Shown: positions 28,106 through 37,249, counted from the first letter of the stretch. The stretch: DNA of 64,000 nucleotides from Bin55 sp964572845 (GCA_964572845.1 CAZNFX010000010.1:1-64000); one strand, 5' to 3'. Notes: generated by a model from the letters alone, not told the origin. A program made the numbers and translations.

Positions 28106-28747
28106 GCCGCCGCCTTTCCGTTAGCTTCATCTTTGTACCTCTGTCAGTCCGGTTACTCCCGATACGGTCGTTTTGATTGGCATTCAAATGCCACGCTAAA
28201 CACCAGATGATTGAGGTGTTGCGTCAGTAGCAGAGCCTATGGTAGCCCAAAGCTTGGTGGATTAAGAGTACAGAGCAATTTGCCGAAAGAGGAAGGTGGA
28301 CTTCGTTGAGAGAATTTATTCCCGTTACCAATACGCACCTCGAACCGCCAACCAGCCATAGAACAACTATTGCACTCAGAAACCATGCGGAACCACCCCA
28401 GTTTGCTTGTAGCGCTTTCAACTATCCGCGGAAACTAATCCAAACATCAATCGAAAATGGGAAACTTATATATCGCCGAAGCGTTGCAACGAACGGCGAA
28501 AGACAACCTTCTTCTATTCGAGTAACAGCAGACTGGATGGTCTACAAGTGCTCAGCTAGCTCTGTCTGTGTTGAGTTCGCAACCGTAGGCAGGAGAACCA
28601 GTGCTTCGATGAGAACAAACTGCTGATCGATGCGAACATGTCCTCTCTGAAACTCGGAATCCTCCATGAATTGGTCCTTCAAGTCCTTTAGCTTGGCTAC
28701 GTGCCTTCGGCTGCTTCCTCCGTTCTCTCGAGCACTGACTTAGATAG
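28106..28747. other. Intergenic, about 640 bases without a gene
   Basis: Upstream of SMT2 (minus) and of the toxin-antitoxin pair (plus). The longest frame (28306-28626, plus) has no protein-like hydrophobic pattern and no ribosome-binding site. No tRNA-like folding or repeat was noticed before the inverted repeat that begins at 28748. Confidence 0.35.
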
Positions 28748-28801
28748 TATTACAATAATGGTAACTGAGCTATGACTTAGTACATTACCATAATAGTAAT
28801 A
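28748..28801. promoter_or_regulatory. Inverted repeat, probable higBA operator
   Basis: Two 17-base arms, 28748-28764 and 28785-28801, are inverted copies that match at 15 of 17 positions (TATTAC...ATGGTAA form), separated by 20 bases. The right arm ends on the base before the GTG of the toxin gene. HigA-type antitoxins repress their own promoter through such palindromes, so this is probably the autoregulatory site. A CATAAT at 28789-28794 could serve as a -10 element, which would make the toxin mRNA nearly leaderless. Confidence 0.65.
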
Positions 28802-29149
28802 GTGGATATTTTTACTAAGGACAAGAAGCTTGCGACAGCGTTGCGAAACGAAGAGGAGTGCAAGAAACACTATGGAATTGGTATGGCTAAGAAGCTGACG
28901 CGACGTATCGCGACCCTTCGAGCAGCGGAGTCCCTGGCGACTTTTTGGCCACCAAACTCAGGACCCGAACGCTGTCATGAACTCAAGGGAAACCGTAAAG
29001 GTACGTTTTCTATCGACTTGAACCAGCCCTATAGACTCCTGTTCAAGCCCATTGAGGAAGAGCCGCCTCCAGACCGGCTAGATGAGCGAAAACGATGGAT
29101 GTCAATATCCAAAATCGAACTCATTGGAGCGGAGGATACACATGGATAG
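28802..29149 (+). CDS. higB: HigB/RelE-family toxin
   Basis: A 115-residue protein of the RelE/HigB (plasmid-maintenance killer) fold, ribosome-dependent mRNA interferases. It shows the expected pattern of a basic helix (KLTRRIATLRAAESL), then ERCHELKGNRKGTFSIDLNQPYR-LF, the core strands carrying the Arg/Tyr active-site residues. The GTG start at 28802 follows directly on the operator repeat, with no Shine-Dalgarno sequence. The 3' end overlaps the start of the antitoxin by eight bases. It is slightly longer than typical HigB (about 95), with an insertion near residues 85-95. Confidence 0.85.
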   Translation: MDIFTKDKKLATALRNEEECKKHYGIGMAKKLTRRIATLRAAESLATFWPPNSGPERCHELKGNRKGTFSIDLNQPYRLLFKPIEEEPPPDRLDERKRWMSISKIELIGAEDTHG

Positions 29150-30248
29150 AGATCATGGAATTCCGGTTGAACCAACCGAGTCACCTCATCCTGGTGAGGT
29201 AGTCAACGAGTACCTGGATTTTCTTGAATGGTCGCAACGCGATTTGGCACGGCGAACCGGACTCACGACCAAGACTGTCAGCATGATCTGCAATGGAAAG
29301 GCTTCGATCAAGCCTGATACGGCACTAAGGCTGGAATATGTGCTTCATCGACCTGCGCATCTGTGGCTGAATCTCCAACGACAATTCGACGAAACCGACG
29401 CACGGCAATACATGCTGTCGCATTCCATGCAATGGACAGATTGGACGTGCAAGTTTCCCGTCAGGGAAATGCAAAGATTGAACTACTCGTTGCCGACGGC
29501 ACAATCGAATTTAGACACACTACTAGCCTACTTTGCAGTTGCATCCCCTGAAAGCTGGCGATCCGTATGGGACGCTTGTAACGTTTCCTACCGGCAGACG
29601 CGAAAGTACGATGAGTATGCCTGGGCAGTTTCAGCATGGGTGCGTGAAACAGAACTCCAATCGAAAAAAGTGCAAACAGCATCGTTTGACGAACAGAAAT
29701 TTGCTGCTGTCATCCAAGATCTTCGACCGCTTACTTTTCGACAAATGGTAGATGTCTTGGAATCAGTCCAAAGCGTATGTGCGGCGGCCGGCATAGCAGT
29801 AGTTTGCGTACCTGAACTGTCGCAAACTGACATTAGCGGTTGTGCGAGATGGCGGTCCAGCGACACAGCGCTCATTGGATTAACTCTACGCCATGAAACC
29901 AACGATCAAATGTGGTTCTCCCTCTTTCACGAATTAGGCCACGTGCTGCTTCACAGGAACAAGCGACCCTTCATTCTTGACAACGTAGTGCACAACTTTT
30001 TCGATCGAATTGTTGATCCCGAGATGCAAAGCTACGAAAATGAAGCGAACCAATTCGCTGCCGACGCGCTTATTTCATCTGAAGATCTAGCAGCATTTGT
30101 TCGACTGAGCAACTTCACGAATGAGTCCATTCTTGACTTTGCAAAAGACGTCGGCATAGAGCCCGGCATAGTGGTTGGTCGACTGCAACAGGACAAGTAT
30201 CTCGCCCCGCAAGAGGGAAACGACCTAAAGAAAAAACTAACGCTATAG
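29142..30248 (+). CDS. HigA-like antitoxin with ImmA/IrrE metallopeptidase domain
   Basis: A 368-residue protein. Its N-terminus is an Xre/HigA helix-turn-helix (HPGEVVNEYLDFLEWSQRDLARRTG then TTKTVSMICNGKASI, about residues 16-52). Its C-terminal half is a COG2856 (ImmA/IrrE) metallopeptidase-like domain with the zinc motif HELGH followed by a downstream Glu (ENEANQFAADAL). The protein neutralises HigB and represses the operon; the peptidase-like domain may sense stress or control turnover. ATG 29142 is preceded by GGAGG and lies inside the toxin's 3' end. The frame is open back to 29082, but that start has no support. Confidence 0.87.
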   Translation: MDRDHGIPVEPTESPHPGEVVNEYLDFLEWSQRDLARRTGLTTKTVSMICNGKASIKPDTALRLEYVLHRPAHLWLNLQRQFDETDARQYMLSHSMQWTDWTCKFPVREMQRLNYSLPTAQSNLDTLLAYFAVASPESWRSVWDACNVSYRQTRKYDEYAWAVSAWVRETELQSKKVQTASFDEQKFAAVIQDLRPLTFRQMVDVLESVQSVCAAAGIAVVCVPELSQTDISGCARWRSSDTALIGLTLRHETNDQMWFSLFHELGHVLLHRNKRPFILDNVVHNFFDRIVDPEMQSYENEANQFAADALISSEDLAAFVRLSNFTNESILDFAKDVGIEPGIVVGRLQQDKYLAPQEGNDLKKKLTL

Positions 30249-30793
30249 CCTCTTCGGGAAGCAGGAAGCCTTGCTGGCCTGGGAGAATGTATTGCCAGGT
30301 ACGCGTTCGGTTGCTTTCTATCTCTTCTTTATATATAGAAAAGCATCTCGAGAGCGTGCTGGATCTCGTCCACGATGGTTGGAGTGGGATTGGCTGCCAG
30401 AAAACACCCGGGGGTCCTCTGCAACAAGCACTCGTACAAGAACAGGTTCTATAGTTTGTAACGTATTGTGTGCACGCAAGTGGAAATTGTGCATTTGGAA
30501 TGCACAATTTCCACTTTTTTTGGTTTAACAGGTGAGTGCTCTAAGACCGTTAGGCAAGAATTCGAGTGCAGAACTCAAGAACTAACCAATCGTTTGTGTA
30601 TGCTCGAATGCGCCTGCAACAATCACAAGTGCTTTTAGGGCAATTAGACCATACTCAACCGCAAGACCACTTGAGTAAATCCTCTACCGGGCGCAGGACT
30701 TGTTTGTCCGGACTCCAAGAACCATGATTGCCTTTTCTTCTTCGATGCTGATACTTGAGTCTTCGAAGCAAGACCCTCGTCAGAACGAGAAAA
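30249..30793. other. Intergenic with terminator
   Basis: About 545 bases downstream of the toxin-antitoxin operon and downstream of the split nuclease on the other strand (convergent). Apart from the terminator at 30478-30521 nothing recognisable was found; short frames lack coding character. Confidence 0.4.
30478..30521 (+). terminator. Rho-independent terminator
   Basis: A perfect 18-base stem (30478-30495 pairing with 30499-30516) with a three-base loop, followed by T residues 30512-30521. It lies about 230 bases after the antitoxin stop. The stem is unusually long and mostly A/T plus GTGCA. It would end transcription of the toxin-antitoxin operon on the plus strand. Confidence 0.85.
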
Positions 30794-31471
30794 TCAAATG
30801 TTTGCATCGTGGTTCAAGTCGGCGCCGTCGATCACTGGAACTGCATTTTCAGCTAGTTCCAAGAACGTCTGGACGAGTTTTCTTGTAATGCTTCCCTGTG
30901 CGGAGTCACTACACTCTTGATGCAGCTCCGGTACCAGGCAGTCCCAATTTCTAATATCGCTATCTACACGTCTCCACCAAGGGCACCACCAATCGGTTCC
31001 GCCATCGCTTCTACCCAATTTGTCCTTGAGCAGACCCTGCATCTTCCGGTGATAGCACGCTCCGGCCTCATCTAGGTCGCTTCGCTTTACAGGTGTACAT
31101 ACTCCTACATACCAATTGTTTGGACCTTGGCTATCATGACCAAGCACGACAGCGATTCTGTCTCTGGGAGAAACTTCCCTGGTATGGGCAGCCAAGGTGA
31201 GTTTGGGCCAAGATTCGCGATAGAGCCAAACACTGCCTGTTCTAGGTGAGCGTTCTCTGTACTCAAAACAAACTCTTGTGTCTGAGCAGGAGCAGCACTT
31301 TTGAAACCAATCACTTTCACTAATGTGCTTGCATAGCTTCTCAAGAAACCTTTTGCATACATCGTCAACAATTGACGGCCATGTCTCGTACACCGCCAAC
31401 GCCACATCCAAGTGGCTTGAGTTCTCGAACAGAAAGTCCTTTACGGCCTCGGTTTCAGCTTGAGTCGGCAT
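30794..31471 (-). CDS. C-terminal part of PD-(D/E)XK nuclease family protein (split)
   Basis: A 225-residue product from ATG 31471. The ATG begins two bases after the stop of the upstream nuclease frame. Its opening (T-AETEAVKDFLFENSSHLDVALAVYETWP) resembles, from memory, the region that normally continues PDDEXK_4-type proteins after the nuclease core. The rest is a mixed alpha/beta domain with many Trp and Cys (a C-x-C-S-C-S cluster near residue 65) and no known motif. Either the two frames are one gene split by a frameshift, or they are two coupled subunits. Function on its own unknown. Confidence 0.55.
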   Translation of the reverse strand: MPTQAETEAVKDFLFENSSHLDVALAVYETWPSIVDDVCKRFLEKLCKHISESDWFQKCCSCSDTRVCFEYRERSPRTGSVWLYRESWPKLTLAAHTREVSPRDRIAVVLGHDSQGPNNWYVGVCTPVKRSDLDEAGACYHRKMQGLLKDKLGRSDGGTDWWCPWWRRVDSDIRNWDCLVPELHQECSDSAQGSITRKLVQTFLELAENAVPVIDGADLNHDANI

Positions 31472-31473
31472 GG

Positions 31474-32202
31474 TTACTCTCCAAATCTCCGTTGACAGAA
31501 TGCTGCTAGATCTCCCAAGAACCACCTAAGGCGGTCGACTTCGCATTCCCGTCGGCTGGTGCGCATCCAATCGTAGAGCGAGAAATTTGAGATGCGAAAG
31601 TGATCGAACTGATCGGTGAATGTCGGTTCGGTTGGCGCATAGTAGGAGAGAATCCGAAACTTGTCAGTCCACTTCCTGTTGAGTTCTTCTAGCGTGATGG
31701 AATAGTCTGTCGGAGGGCTTCCCTTCGGCGAAAGGTAGACAAGCAGGTAATTTGATCCGAGCCTCTCATCAAGGTAGCTCAAGTAGTTGCGAATTTGATT
31801 TTCTCCGTCGTCCGCAAATGGCTTGTTTTCGATGGCCAATACATACGATTCTTCCGCGCGGTCGAAACGAACTAGCACATCAATTCGCTGTGAATCCGTG
31901 ATTTCTGCCTCAATCTGAACAGAAATTAACGAACCATTCACAGGAAGGAGCCTTTGAAGATCTGGGATATCAGACAACGCGCGGAGAAATTCCGTAAGAA
32001 AGAGTGTCTGCTGGCCGTGCGAACCTGTTGGATCGAGCAAATCCGCAATGATCTTCGAGAGGCCGAGTTCGTCCGTCCGTAGATAGTCGAACACATTGAA
32101 CCGGTGGGCAAGACGGAGGTCGAGTTCCTGTTCTTGCCATCGAGCCATACTAAGACGACTGGTCAAATTTGCAAAGAAGCTGGTGAACTGCTGTGCTTTC
32201 AT
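31474..32202 (-). CDS. PD-(D/E)XK nuclease family protein (PDDEXK_4-like)
   Basis: A 242-residue protein matching the N-terminal nuclease core of the PDDEXK_4 family. A helix reads NVFDYLRTDELGLSKIIADLLDP-GSHGQ; then comes the catalytic strand series RIDVLVRFD (Asp) and SYVLAIENKPFADDGENQI, where E-N-K is the E-x-K pair and the following D-G-E-NQ-NYL is characteristic. Such proteins occur in defence-type accessory regions. The product ends at TAA 31474, and the likely continuation is in another frame (30794-31471). ATG 32202. Target unknown. Confidence 0.75.
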   Translation of the reverse strand: MKAQQFTSFFANLTSRLSMARWQEQELDLRLAHRFNVFDYLRTDELGLSKIIADLLDPTGSHGQQTLFLTEFLRALSDIPDLQRLLPVNGSLISVQIEAEITDSQRIDVLVRFDRAEESYVLAIENKPFADDGENQIRNYLSYLDERLGSNYLLVYLSPKGSPPTDYSITLEELNRKWTDKFRILSYYAPTEPTFTDQFDHFRISNFSLYDWMRTSRRECEVDRLRWFLGDLAAFCQRRFGE

Positions 32203-32479
32203 AGGTAGCGCAAACTCAACCGGGTTACCGGTTTGTCAAAGAACCAATCCAAAGCGTGCCCAAAACTATCAGGATTCGTTTGGCCCGACACACCCTTGTC
32301 CTATCAATGCCGAGTTTCGCGGCGCGTTGTCATCGTAGTGGATCAATGTGTGCTTTCGAGTATTTGCCGGGTAGCCCAATCATCTACAGTCGGAGTCTTT
32401 AGTGGTTGGTTAAAGACAATTCGCAGGACTGACGCGCGAAAACCCAGCTACCCTACAAATAGTCCCTCGTGTGCGATCT

Positions 32480-34333
32480 CTATGGGGAATCCGAATCTTT
32501 CTCAGGCAAGTACTTCTTCAACTCCTCAATCTGATCTGCGCTGAATGCCTTCTGAAACTCATTGAAGTCGATAAGCATTTCAGCAGCTTGTTCTCGAAGT
32601 TTGTCCGACGGCAAGTTATCCATTTCCTCGTAGAGCTGCTCAGGATTTCCACTGACCCAAAACATTACTACACTCTCAAAATGCTCTTCGCGCTGTGCTT
32701 CTTTCAAGTTGTCCGCCCAATCCATTGCCTTTTTGTATTGGTGCTGATTGACAAGCACACGTCCGATCGACTCCATCATGTTGTCTCGCGTCTTCTCATC
32801 TCGGGCGCGATCCGTCATGGCTACAGCTGCATCGATATCTGACCAAGCAACATGCGCAACCACCGAAGACTCTCTACCAATGCCATCGTACTCTCGAGGA
32901 GGTTGTTCTAACGCAAAACGCATTGCTTCCTCGGGATCTCTCTCCGCGAGGTTTACGATAACGTCAGTGAGAATTCTTGAATACCACCTATGAACTTCAG
33001 GCGCCGATTGCAGCCATTCGAAAACCGCCATAGGATCTTTGCGTGCCCAATTCAAGGAGAGATTAATTGTTACGAGTTCCTTGGCAGTTTCGTTCTCAAT
33101 CGAACGAATATAGGGAGGAACTTCTTCCGGAAGGGATCGAACCATGCTCATTAGAGAGGACTGTTCAATCCAATCTTGAAAGTCATTTGGCATGCTAGTA
33201 CGCGCATCGAGCACAGCTTTAGGATCCGCTTCCATCCAGGCACTGATTACGGAACGCTGCAACACCTGCGTTGAACCGCCTGCTTCCATTGCAGCAGCAA
33301 TCTCCAACGCTCGTTGGGGATCGGTCTCTGCCAAGTTCCCCAAAGCGTTCACGACAATAGATCTAACCTCTGGACTCATCACTGCCGCGGCACCCATCGC
33401 AATTCGCGGGTCATCAGCTACGACTTCATCGAACAGAAGTCCTATCATGGCTACGCTAGCGTCATAGTCAGCCAACCACGCACTCATTGCTTGCAGCATT
33501 TCTCCAAATCCATCGCGGCTGCTCCAAGACAGAGCGATACTCGCCAGCAGACTCCGCTGATCCGTGCTCAGCTTGTCTACATCCGTGCCGTGCAGACTTG
33601 CAAATTCATTCCATGCCGCTGCCGGATTTTCGATGACATCGTGACTGCCCACGCGCGCCCAATGATCGAGCAAATACTGCTCATTTCCTAGTTGAACAGC
33701 GATAGTCCGACTTTCGCTGTCTGAGAGATCTATTCGCGAACGGAGTATGCCTGCAAGCGCTGCTGTTCGATCGAGTTCTCGCATGCCTTTCGCAAACTCA
33801 ACTGATTCCTCTAGGCTCGATACAGACCACTCCTGAAAGACCTCGGAGATCAAGCGATTTCTGCGAACTTCCGCATATGCATCCAGTATTACGAGCGTAT
33901 TTTCTGGATCGATCTGTGCAAGGCGTCGGACCACAGCGCTTTGTATTTCGTCGCGGAGCCTTCTTGGACGAACGTCTTCGGCCAACGCAAACAATCGGTT
34001 CAATTCTTGCTTCGGTTCTCCAGAAGTGACACGATGCAGCACTATTGCGCGTCCCAATATGCTCAGATCTTGGAGACTTCGCTGAAGACCCTCGGAATCG
34101 GAAATCTTGTCGAGAGACTCTAATGAGCTGGACACTCCTTTCACCTGCTCAGTATCTGTGTGTGCTGGACCGGAAGGTGCGGTTACGTCACTTGACCCAC
34201 TTACAAAGACGAAAGCGCCGATTCCCGCTACTACTGCTCCAAGAAGCACTCCAATTAGGAATACTGGGAGATTCCTTGGTTTTGAAGAAACGCTGGAAGA
34301 CTCCGAATTCACCTCAATCCCTCGCTTAGGCAC
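32480..34333 (-). CDS. Membrane-anchored helical-repeat protein A
   Basis: A 617-residue protein with one N-terminal transmembrane segment (about 23-45), a Ser/Thr-rich linker, then an all-helical body. Units of about 30-35 residues each carry a W-A-x2-D-P-x-A-A-like turn (for example ISAWMEADPKAVLDA, LNWARKDPMAVFEWL), suggesting a periplasmic alpha-solenoid. It shares N-terminal (R-LAQI-P, F-EWSVS-L, L-DLSDS) and C-terminal (SIGRVLV, W-x-NP) blocks with the products at 34454 and 37431. GTG 34333 has an AGAGG in front. Family and function unknown. Confidence 0.8.
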   Translation of the reverse strand: MPKRGIEVNSESSSVSSKPRNLPVFLIGVLLGAVVAGIGAFVFVSGSSDVTAPSGPAHTDTEQVKGVSSSLESLDKISDSEGLQRSLQDLSILGRAIVLHRVTSGEPKQELNRLFALAEDVRPRRLRDEIQSAVVRRLAQIDPENTLVILDAYAEVRRNRLISEVFQEWSVSSLEESVEFAKGMRELDRTAALAGILRSRIDLSDSESRTIAVQLGNEQYLLDHWARVGSHDVIENPAAAWNEFASLHGTDVDKLSTDQRSLLASIALSWSSRDGFGEMLQAMSAWLADYDASVAMIGLLFDEVVADDPRIAMGAAAVMSPEVRSIVVNALGNLAETDPQRALEIAAAMEAGGSTQVLQRSVISAWMEADPKAVLDARTSMPNDFQDWIEQSSLMSMVRSLPEEVPPYIRSIENETAKELVTINLSLNWARKDPMAVFEWLQSAPEVHRWYSRILTDVIVNLAERDPEEAMRFALEQPPREYDGIGRESSVVAHVAWSDIDAAVAMTDRARDEKTRDNMMESIGRVLVNQHQYKKAMDWADNLKEAQREEHFESVVMFWVSGNPEQLYEEMDNLPSDKLREQAAEMLIDFNEFQKAFSADQIEELKKYLPEKDSDSP

Positions 34334-34453
34334 ACGCCTCTGGGAGAGGCTTACCTACTGTCTCTAGCGTCAACGAACACTGATATCTTGCAGGCTGACA
34401 CCTATTAAACAAATACGACCACGAACACATAACGGATCGACTTCCTTGCTATT

Positions 34454-36196
34454 TCACTCTACAAGATGGTGATAGATTTCCTGTAGATGCTTCTTGACTT
34501 TACGCATTTGCTTCTTTGAAAACATGTGAGAGGACGAATTGTGAAAGGCGAGCGTTCGCGCCAGATCCTCTCGCACTCCATCAGATTCAAGACTCTCCAA
34601 TCGCGCCATCGCAATGTCTGGCTCGAAATATACCCAATTGCTAATGACTTGCTCCCGATAGATGTTGTGAAATCTTTCGGGGATTTCATCCATCAAGTTC
34701 AGTGTGTCGTCGATCCCGCCTCGATACACTAGGACGTTCCCAATCCCAACATAAGCCCACTGCTTGTTTTCTACGTCCCGCGCTTGTGATGCCAATGCCA
34801 TGGCGGTCTTGGTGTCGCCTTGTTGAGCTACACTGCGAACCACTGTCACCTCCAAACCACGTCCCCGCTGCATTTCGTTTGTCGGTTCCTCGAGAGCCCA
34901 ACTCATAGCCTGTTCCGCATCAGTCCGCGCCGCTTCCCAAACTAGCCTGTACATCAAACCCCATCTCAGATCCTGCACTGAGGGATCCAGATTAATCCAG
35001 TCGTGTGCCGCTTGGAGGTCCAGCCTCGCCCAATTGGTAGCAATGTTTCCGGCTACTTCGCCTCTGCGATCAGAACCCGATAGAATCTCCAGGCGATTCG
35101 CGGCGTCCGCAGGGGACGTGGCCGAAAGTGCGACCAGGGCTTCTCGTTTGCTCCAATCCTGCAATTCAGCTGGAACCAGATCGATGGAATCTAGGACTGC
35201 AACCGGATCTATACCAACCCAAGCTGTAACAATGGCTTGCTGCAATTGGTTACGGGTCTCCGGGTCCTCAATCGCTGACGCGGCCTCAAGTGCAACCGTC
35301 GGGTCGTTATCCACCCAAGTCTCCAAGAGCAATTGAACGGCAGACACATTGCTGCTGTCTTGCAATGCCGAAATGATTGCGCTCGCCAAATCCGATGCTT
35401 CACCGCCGTCCGCCCAAGCTACCACAATGTGATTGAGCAATGCGGCTTGCGCGTTGCTCAAGAGCTCCGCATCGCCGACGTGATCTTCTAGAAACTTGAC
35501 CCAAGCGGACTCCGGATTCTCAACGGGTTCTCCGGCCAACGCCATCGCCATTGTGTCTGCTACGACCTGCTCATGTCCTAGCTGTCGTGCTATTTCGAGC
35601 TGACGGCTATCCGACAAGTCGTGTCTCGAAAAAAGCAAGCCTTCAAGTGCGTAGCGTCGACTCTCGTTGTTCAACGAACGCGCATGTTTAATTGCCGCAT
35701 CCAAGTCTGAGACAGACCACTCTTCAAAGACCACGGTCGTCATGAAGTGGCTGGTAGTCGCCAATCTTCTCTTGACTTCACGTAAAGCCCTGACAGGATT
35801 GATCTGCGCTAGGCGTCGAATGGAGGCTTCTTGAACCTCACGACGCATTTGCAACGGATTTAAGGATTGGGCTTTTTCAAGAAATCCGACGACAAAGTCA
35901 GCATCTCCATTCATGAGATGGTTGTGTAGAGCTAAGGTTCGATTGAACCTGCTCTGGCGCGGGAGTTCGGCAAGATTCAGCTCTGAGGTACCCGACTCTT
36001 GAATGGACTCTCCATCGAGACTTTCGGTATTGGTATTACTCTTGATTTCGGGTGGGCCAATTGCTGCTACTGTTGAAGTCTCTAGATCGGGGACAAGATA
36101 GTTCACGTAGACTAAAACGCCGGCGGCCACCATTGCAATCCCAGACACAAGCCCCAACAACGCAGAACCTGTCTTACGCAATCCATTTGAGTCCAT
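34454..36196 (-). CDS. Membrane-anchored helical-repeat protein B
   Basis: A 580-residue paralogue of the neighbouring 32480 product: a transmembrane anchor at about residues 11-32, then a linker and a helical-repeat body. Shared blocks include IRRLAQINP, VFEEWSVSDLDAA, SRHDLSDSRQ, repeated ...AWV-IDPVAVLDSI and NWARLDLQAAHDW units, and a C-terminal IGNVLVYRGGIDD...W-FEPD ending. It starts at ATG 36196 with a TAGGA ahead. About 120 bases separate it from the next paralogue, in the same direction, so the two may be cotranscribed. Its role might be as a scaffold or binding protein in the periplasm, which is inference. Confidence 0.8.
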   Translation of the reverse strand: MDSNGLRKTGSALLGLVSGIAMVAAGVLVYVNYLVPDLETSTVAAIGPPEIKSNTNTESLDGESIQESGTSELNLAELPRQSRFNRTLALHNHLMNGDADFVVGFLEKAQSLNPLQMRREVQEASIRRLAQINPVRALREVKRRLATTSHFMTTVVFEEWSVSDLDAAIKHARSLNNESRRYALEGLLFSRHDLSDSRQLEIARQLGHEQVVADTMAMALAGEPVENPESAWVKFLEDHVGDAELLSNAQAALLNHIVVAWADGGEASDLASAIISALQDSSNVSAVQLLLETWVDNDPTVALEAASAIEDPETRNQLQQAIVTAWVGIDPVAVLDSIDLVPAELQDWSKREALVALSATSPADAANRLEILSGSDRRGEVAGNIATNWARLDLQAAHDWINLDPSVQDLRWGLMYRLVWEAARTDAEQAMSWALEEPTNEMQRGRGLEVTVVRSVAQQGDTKTAMALASQARDVENKQWAYVGIGNVLVYRGGIDDTLNLMDEIPERFHNIYREQVISNWVYFEPDIAMARLESLESDGVREDLARTLAFHNSSSHMFSKKQMRKVKKHLQEIYHHLVE

Positions 36197-36348
36197 AAGT
36201 CCTACACTCTGCCCTCGCTGCGCGGATGTATGCCTCGAGGATTGATTCTAAATTGTTTCCACAATCTTACTGCTCAGGATTGGCGCATGCGTCTGCCAAC
36301 GACGATCCCACCAGTTTTGAATCGCGTAAACAAGAACACAAACAGGAG

Positions 36349-36367
36349 TGATACTCATTCTCATTGA
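36349..36367. promoter_or_regulatory. Fur-box-like site
   Basis: The 19 bases beginning TGATACTCATTCTCATT resemble the gammaproteobacterial Fur box (GATAATGATAATCATTATC type), matching most positions by eye. It lies directly in front of the remnant of a heme-uptake ATPase and a heme-monooxygenase-like gene, which are normally iron-regulated. Match quality was judged without scoring. Confidence 0.4.
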
Positions 36368-36371
36368 TTGA

Positions 36372-36929
36372 TTGCGCCGCTCTCTTCACCATCCTTGCAC
36401 TGGCTTGTTTGCCCAGTCTGCATATGGCGAGACAAAGGTAGACATGGATTCAATCCAAGCAGACACAAACACTGACACTATCACGCTCGGCGATATTGCG
36501 CGGCTCTGTCAAAACATGACAGAATCCTTTGTATGCAGAACCTTCAATCTACTGTGTGGTGGCGAACCGCAACGTAGCCATTTCGCAATGGCAATGCTGC
36601 ATACTTGGAATCCGTTGAATGATGGCACTTGTCGATATTTGATGCTCGAAGAATCGGCCTCCAGTCTCGACATGACCTATGAATTGGAGATTCTTAAGCT
36701 GACCAAACGTGTAAGCGAAGAGGGAGTGGGATCGCTGGTTGTGCTCCATGACCTGAATCTGGCTGCTCGTTACGCCGACTACGTTTACCTCTTAGTTGAC
36801 GGTGAGGTGTTTTGTGAGGGGGAAATTCCTGAAGTGTTTACAAGCGACGTGCTAACCAAGAAATATCAGTTGCCGATAAGTGTCGAGTGGCACGAAAATC
36901 TAAATCGGCTATTGGTAATAGCCAACTAA
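36372..36929 (+). pseudogene. Degenerate heme ABC transporter ATPase (HmuV-like) remnant
   Basis: A 185-codon frame from TTG 36372. The C-terminal half clearly descends from the FecE/HmuV ATP-binding subunit of heme importers: a degraded signature (LLCGGEPQR for LSGGEQQR), a Walker B altered to LMLEE-, then an intact VVLHDLNLAARYADYVYLL-DGEVFCEG run with the switch His. The N-terminal half, with Walker A and the Q-loop, is missing or unrecognisable; what precedes does not align. It cannot be a working ATPase as it stands. It lies 17 bases before the heme-monooxygenase-like gene, so this is probably the eroded relic of a heme-uptake operon. Confidence 0.7.
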
Positions 36930-36946
36930 CTCAAGGAGAACATCTC

Positions 36947-37249
36947 ATGTTTCTAGCAATGAATCGTTTCAAGATTAACAAGGGTTTCGAAGAAGGATTC
37001 GAAACCGTGTGGCGTACGCGAGAGTCGTTCCTGGCGAATGTTCCGGGTTTCAAACAATTTGCACTGTTGCGCGGACCCACCAACGACGATTTCACACTAT
37101 ATGCATCACATTCCGTCTGGGAGTCGCGGAGTGCATTCGAAGCATGGACCGAATCGGCGGCGTTTCGCAAGGCCCACAGCCAAAGGAGTGCGCCTAAAGG
37201 TACGTACGTGGGCCATCCCCAGCTAGAGGTTTTCGAACAGGTCCTGTAG
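36947..37249 (+). CDS. Heme-degrading/antibiotic-biosynthesis-monooxygenase-like protein
   Basis: A 100-residue dimeric alpha-beta barrel protein of the ABM family, closest in style to the IsdG/HmoA heme oxygenases. It reads F-AMNRFKINKGFEEGFE-VW, then FKQFALLRG, the DDFTLYASHSVWESRSAFEAWT stretch, and SAAFRKAH. ATG 36947 has a strong AAGGAG ribosome-binding site; the longer open frame overlaps the ATPase remnant and is not needed. Its position behind the HmuV remnant supports a role in releasing iron from heme. Unlike the ATPase it looks intact. Confidence 0.8.
   Translation: MFLAMNRFKINKGFEEGFETVWRTRESFLANVPGFKQFALLRGPTNDDFTLYASHSVWESRSAFEAWTESAAFRKAHSQRSAPKGTYVGHPQLEVFEQVL

Noticed and set aside
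28306..28626. 106-codon frame upstream of the toxin-antitoxin pair
   Set aside because: No ribosome-binding site, no hydrophobic or domain pattern, and a composition like shadow frames.
36372..36929. Functional ABC transporter ATPase
   Set aside because: No Walker A or Q-loop, and both the signature and Walker B are altered; no permease or binding-protein gene is adjacent.
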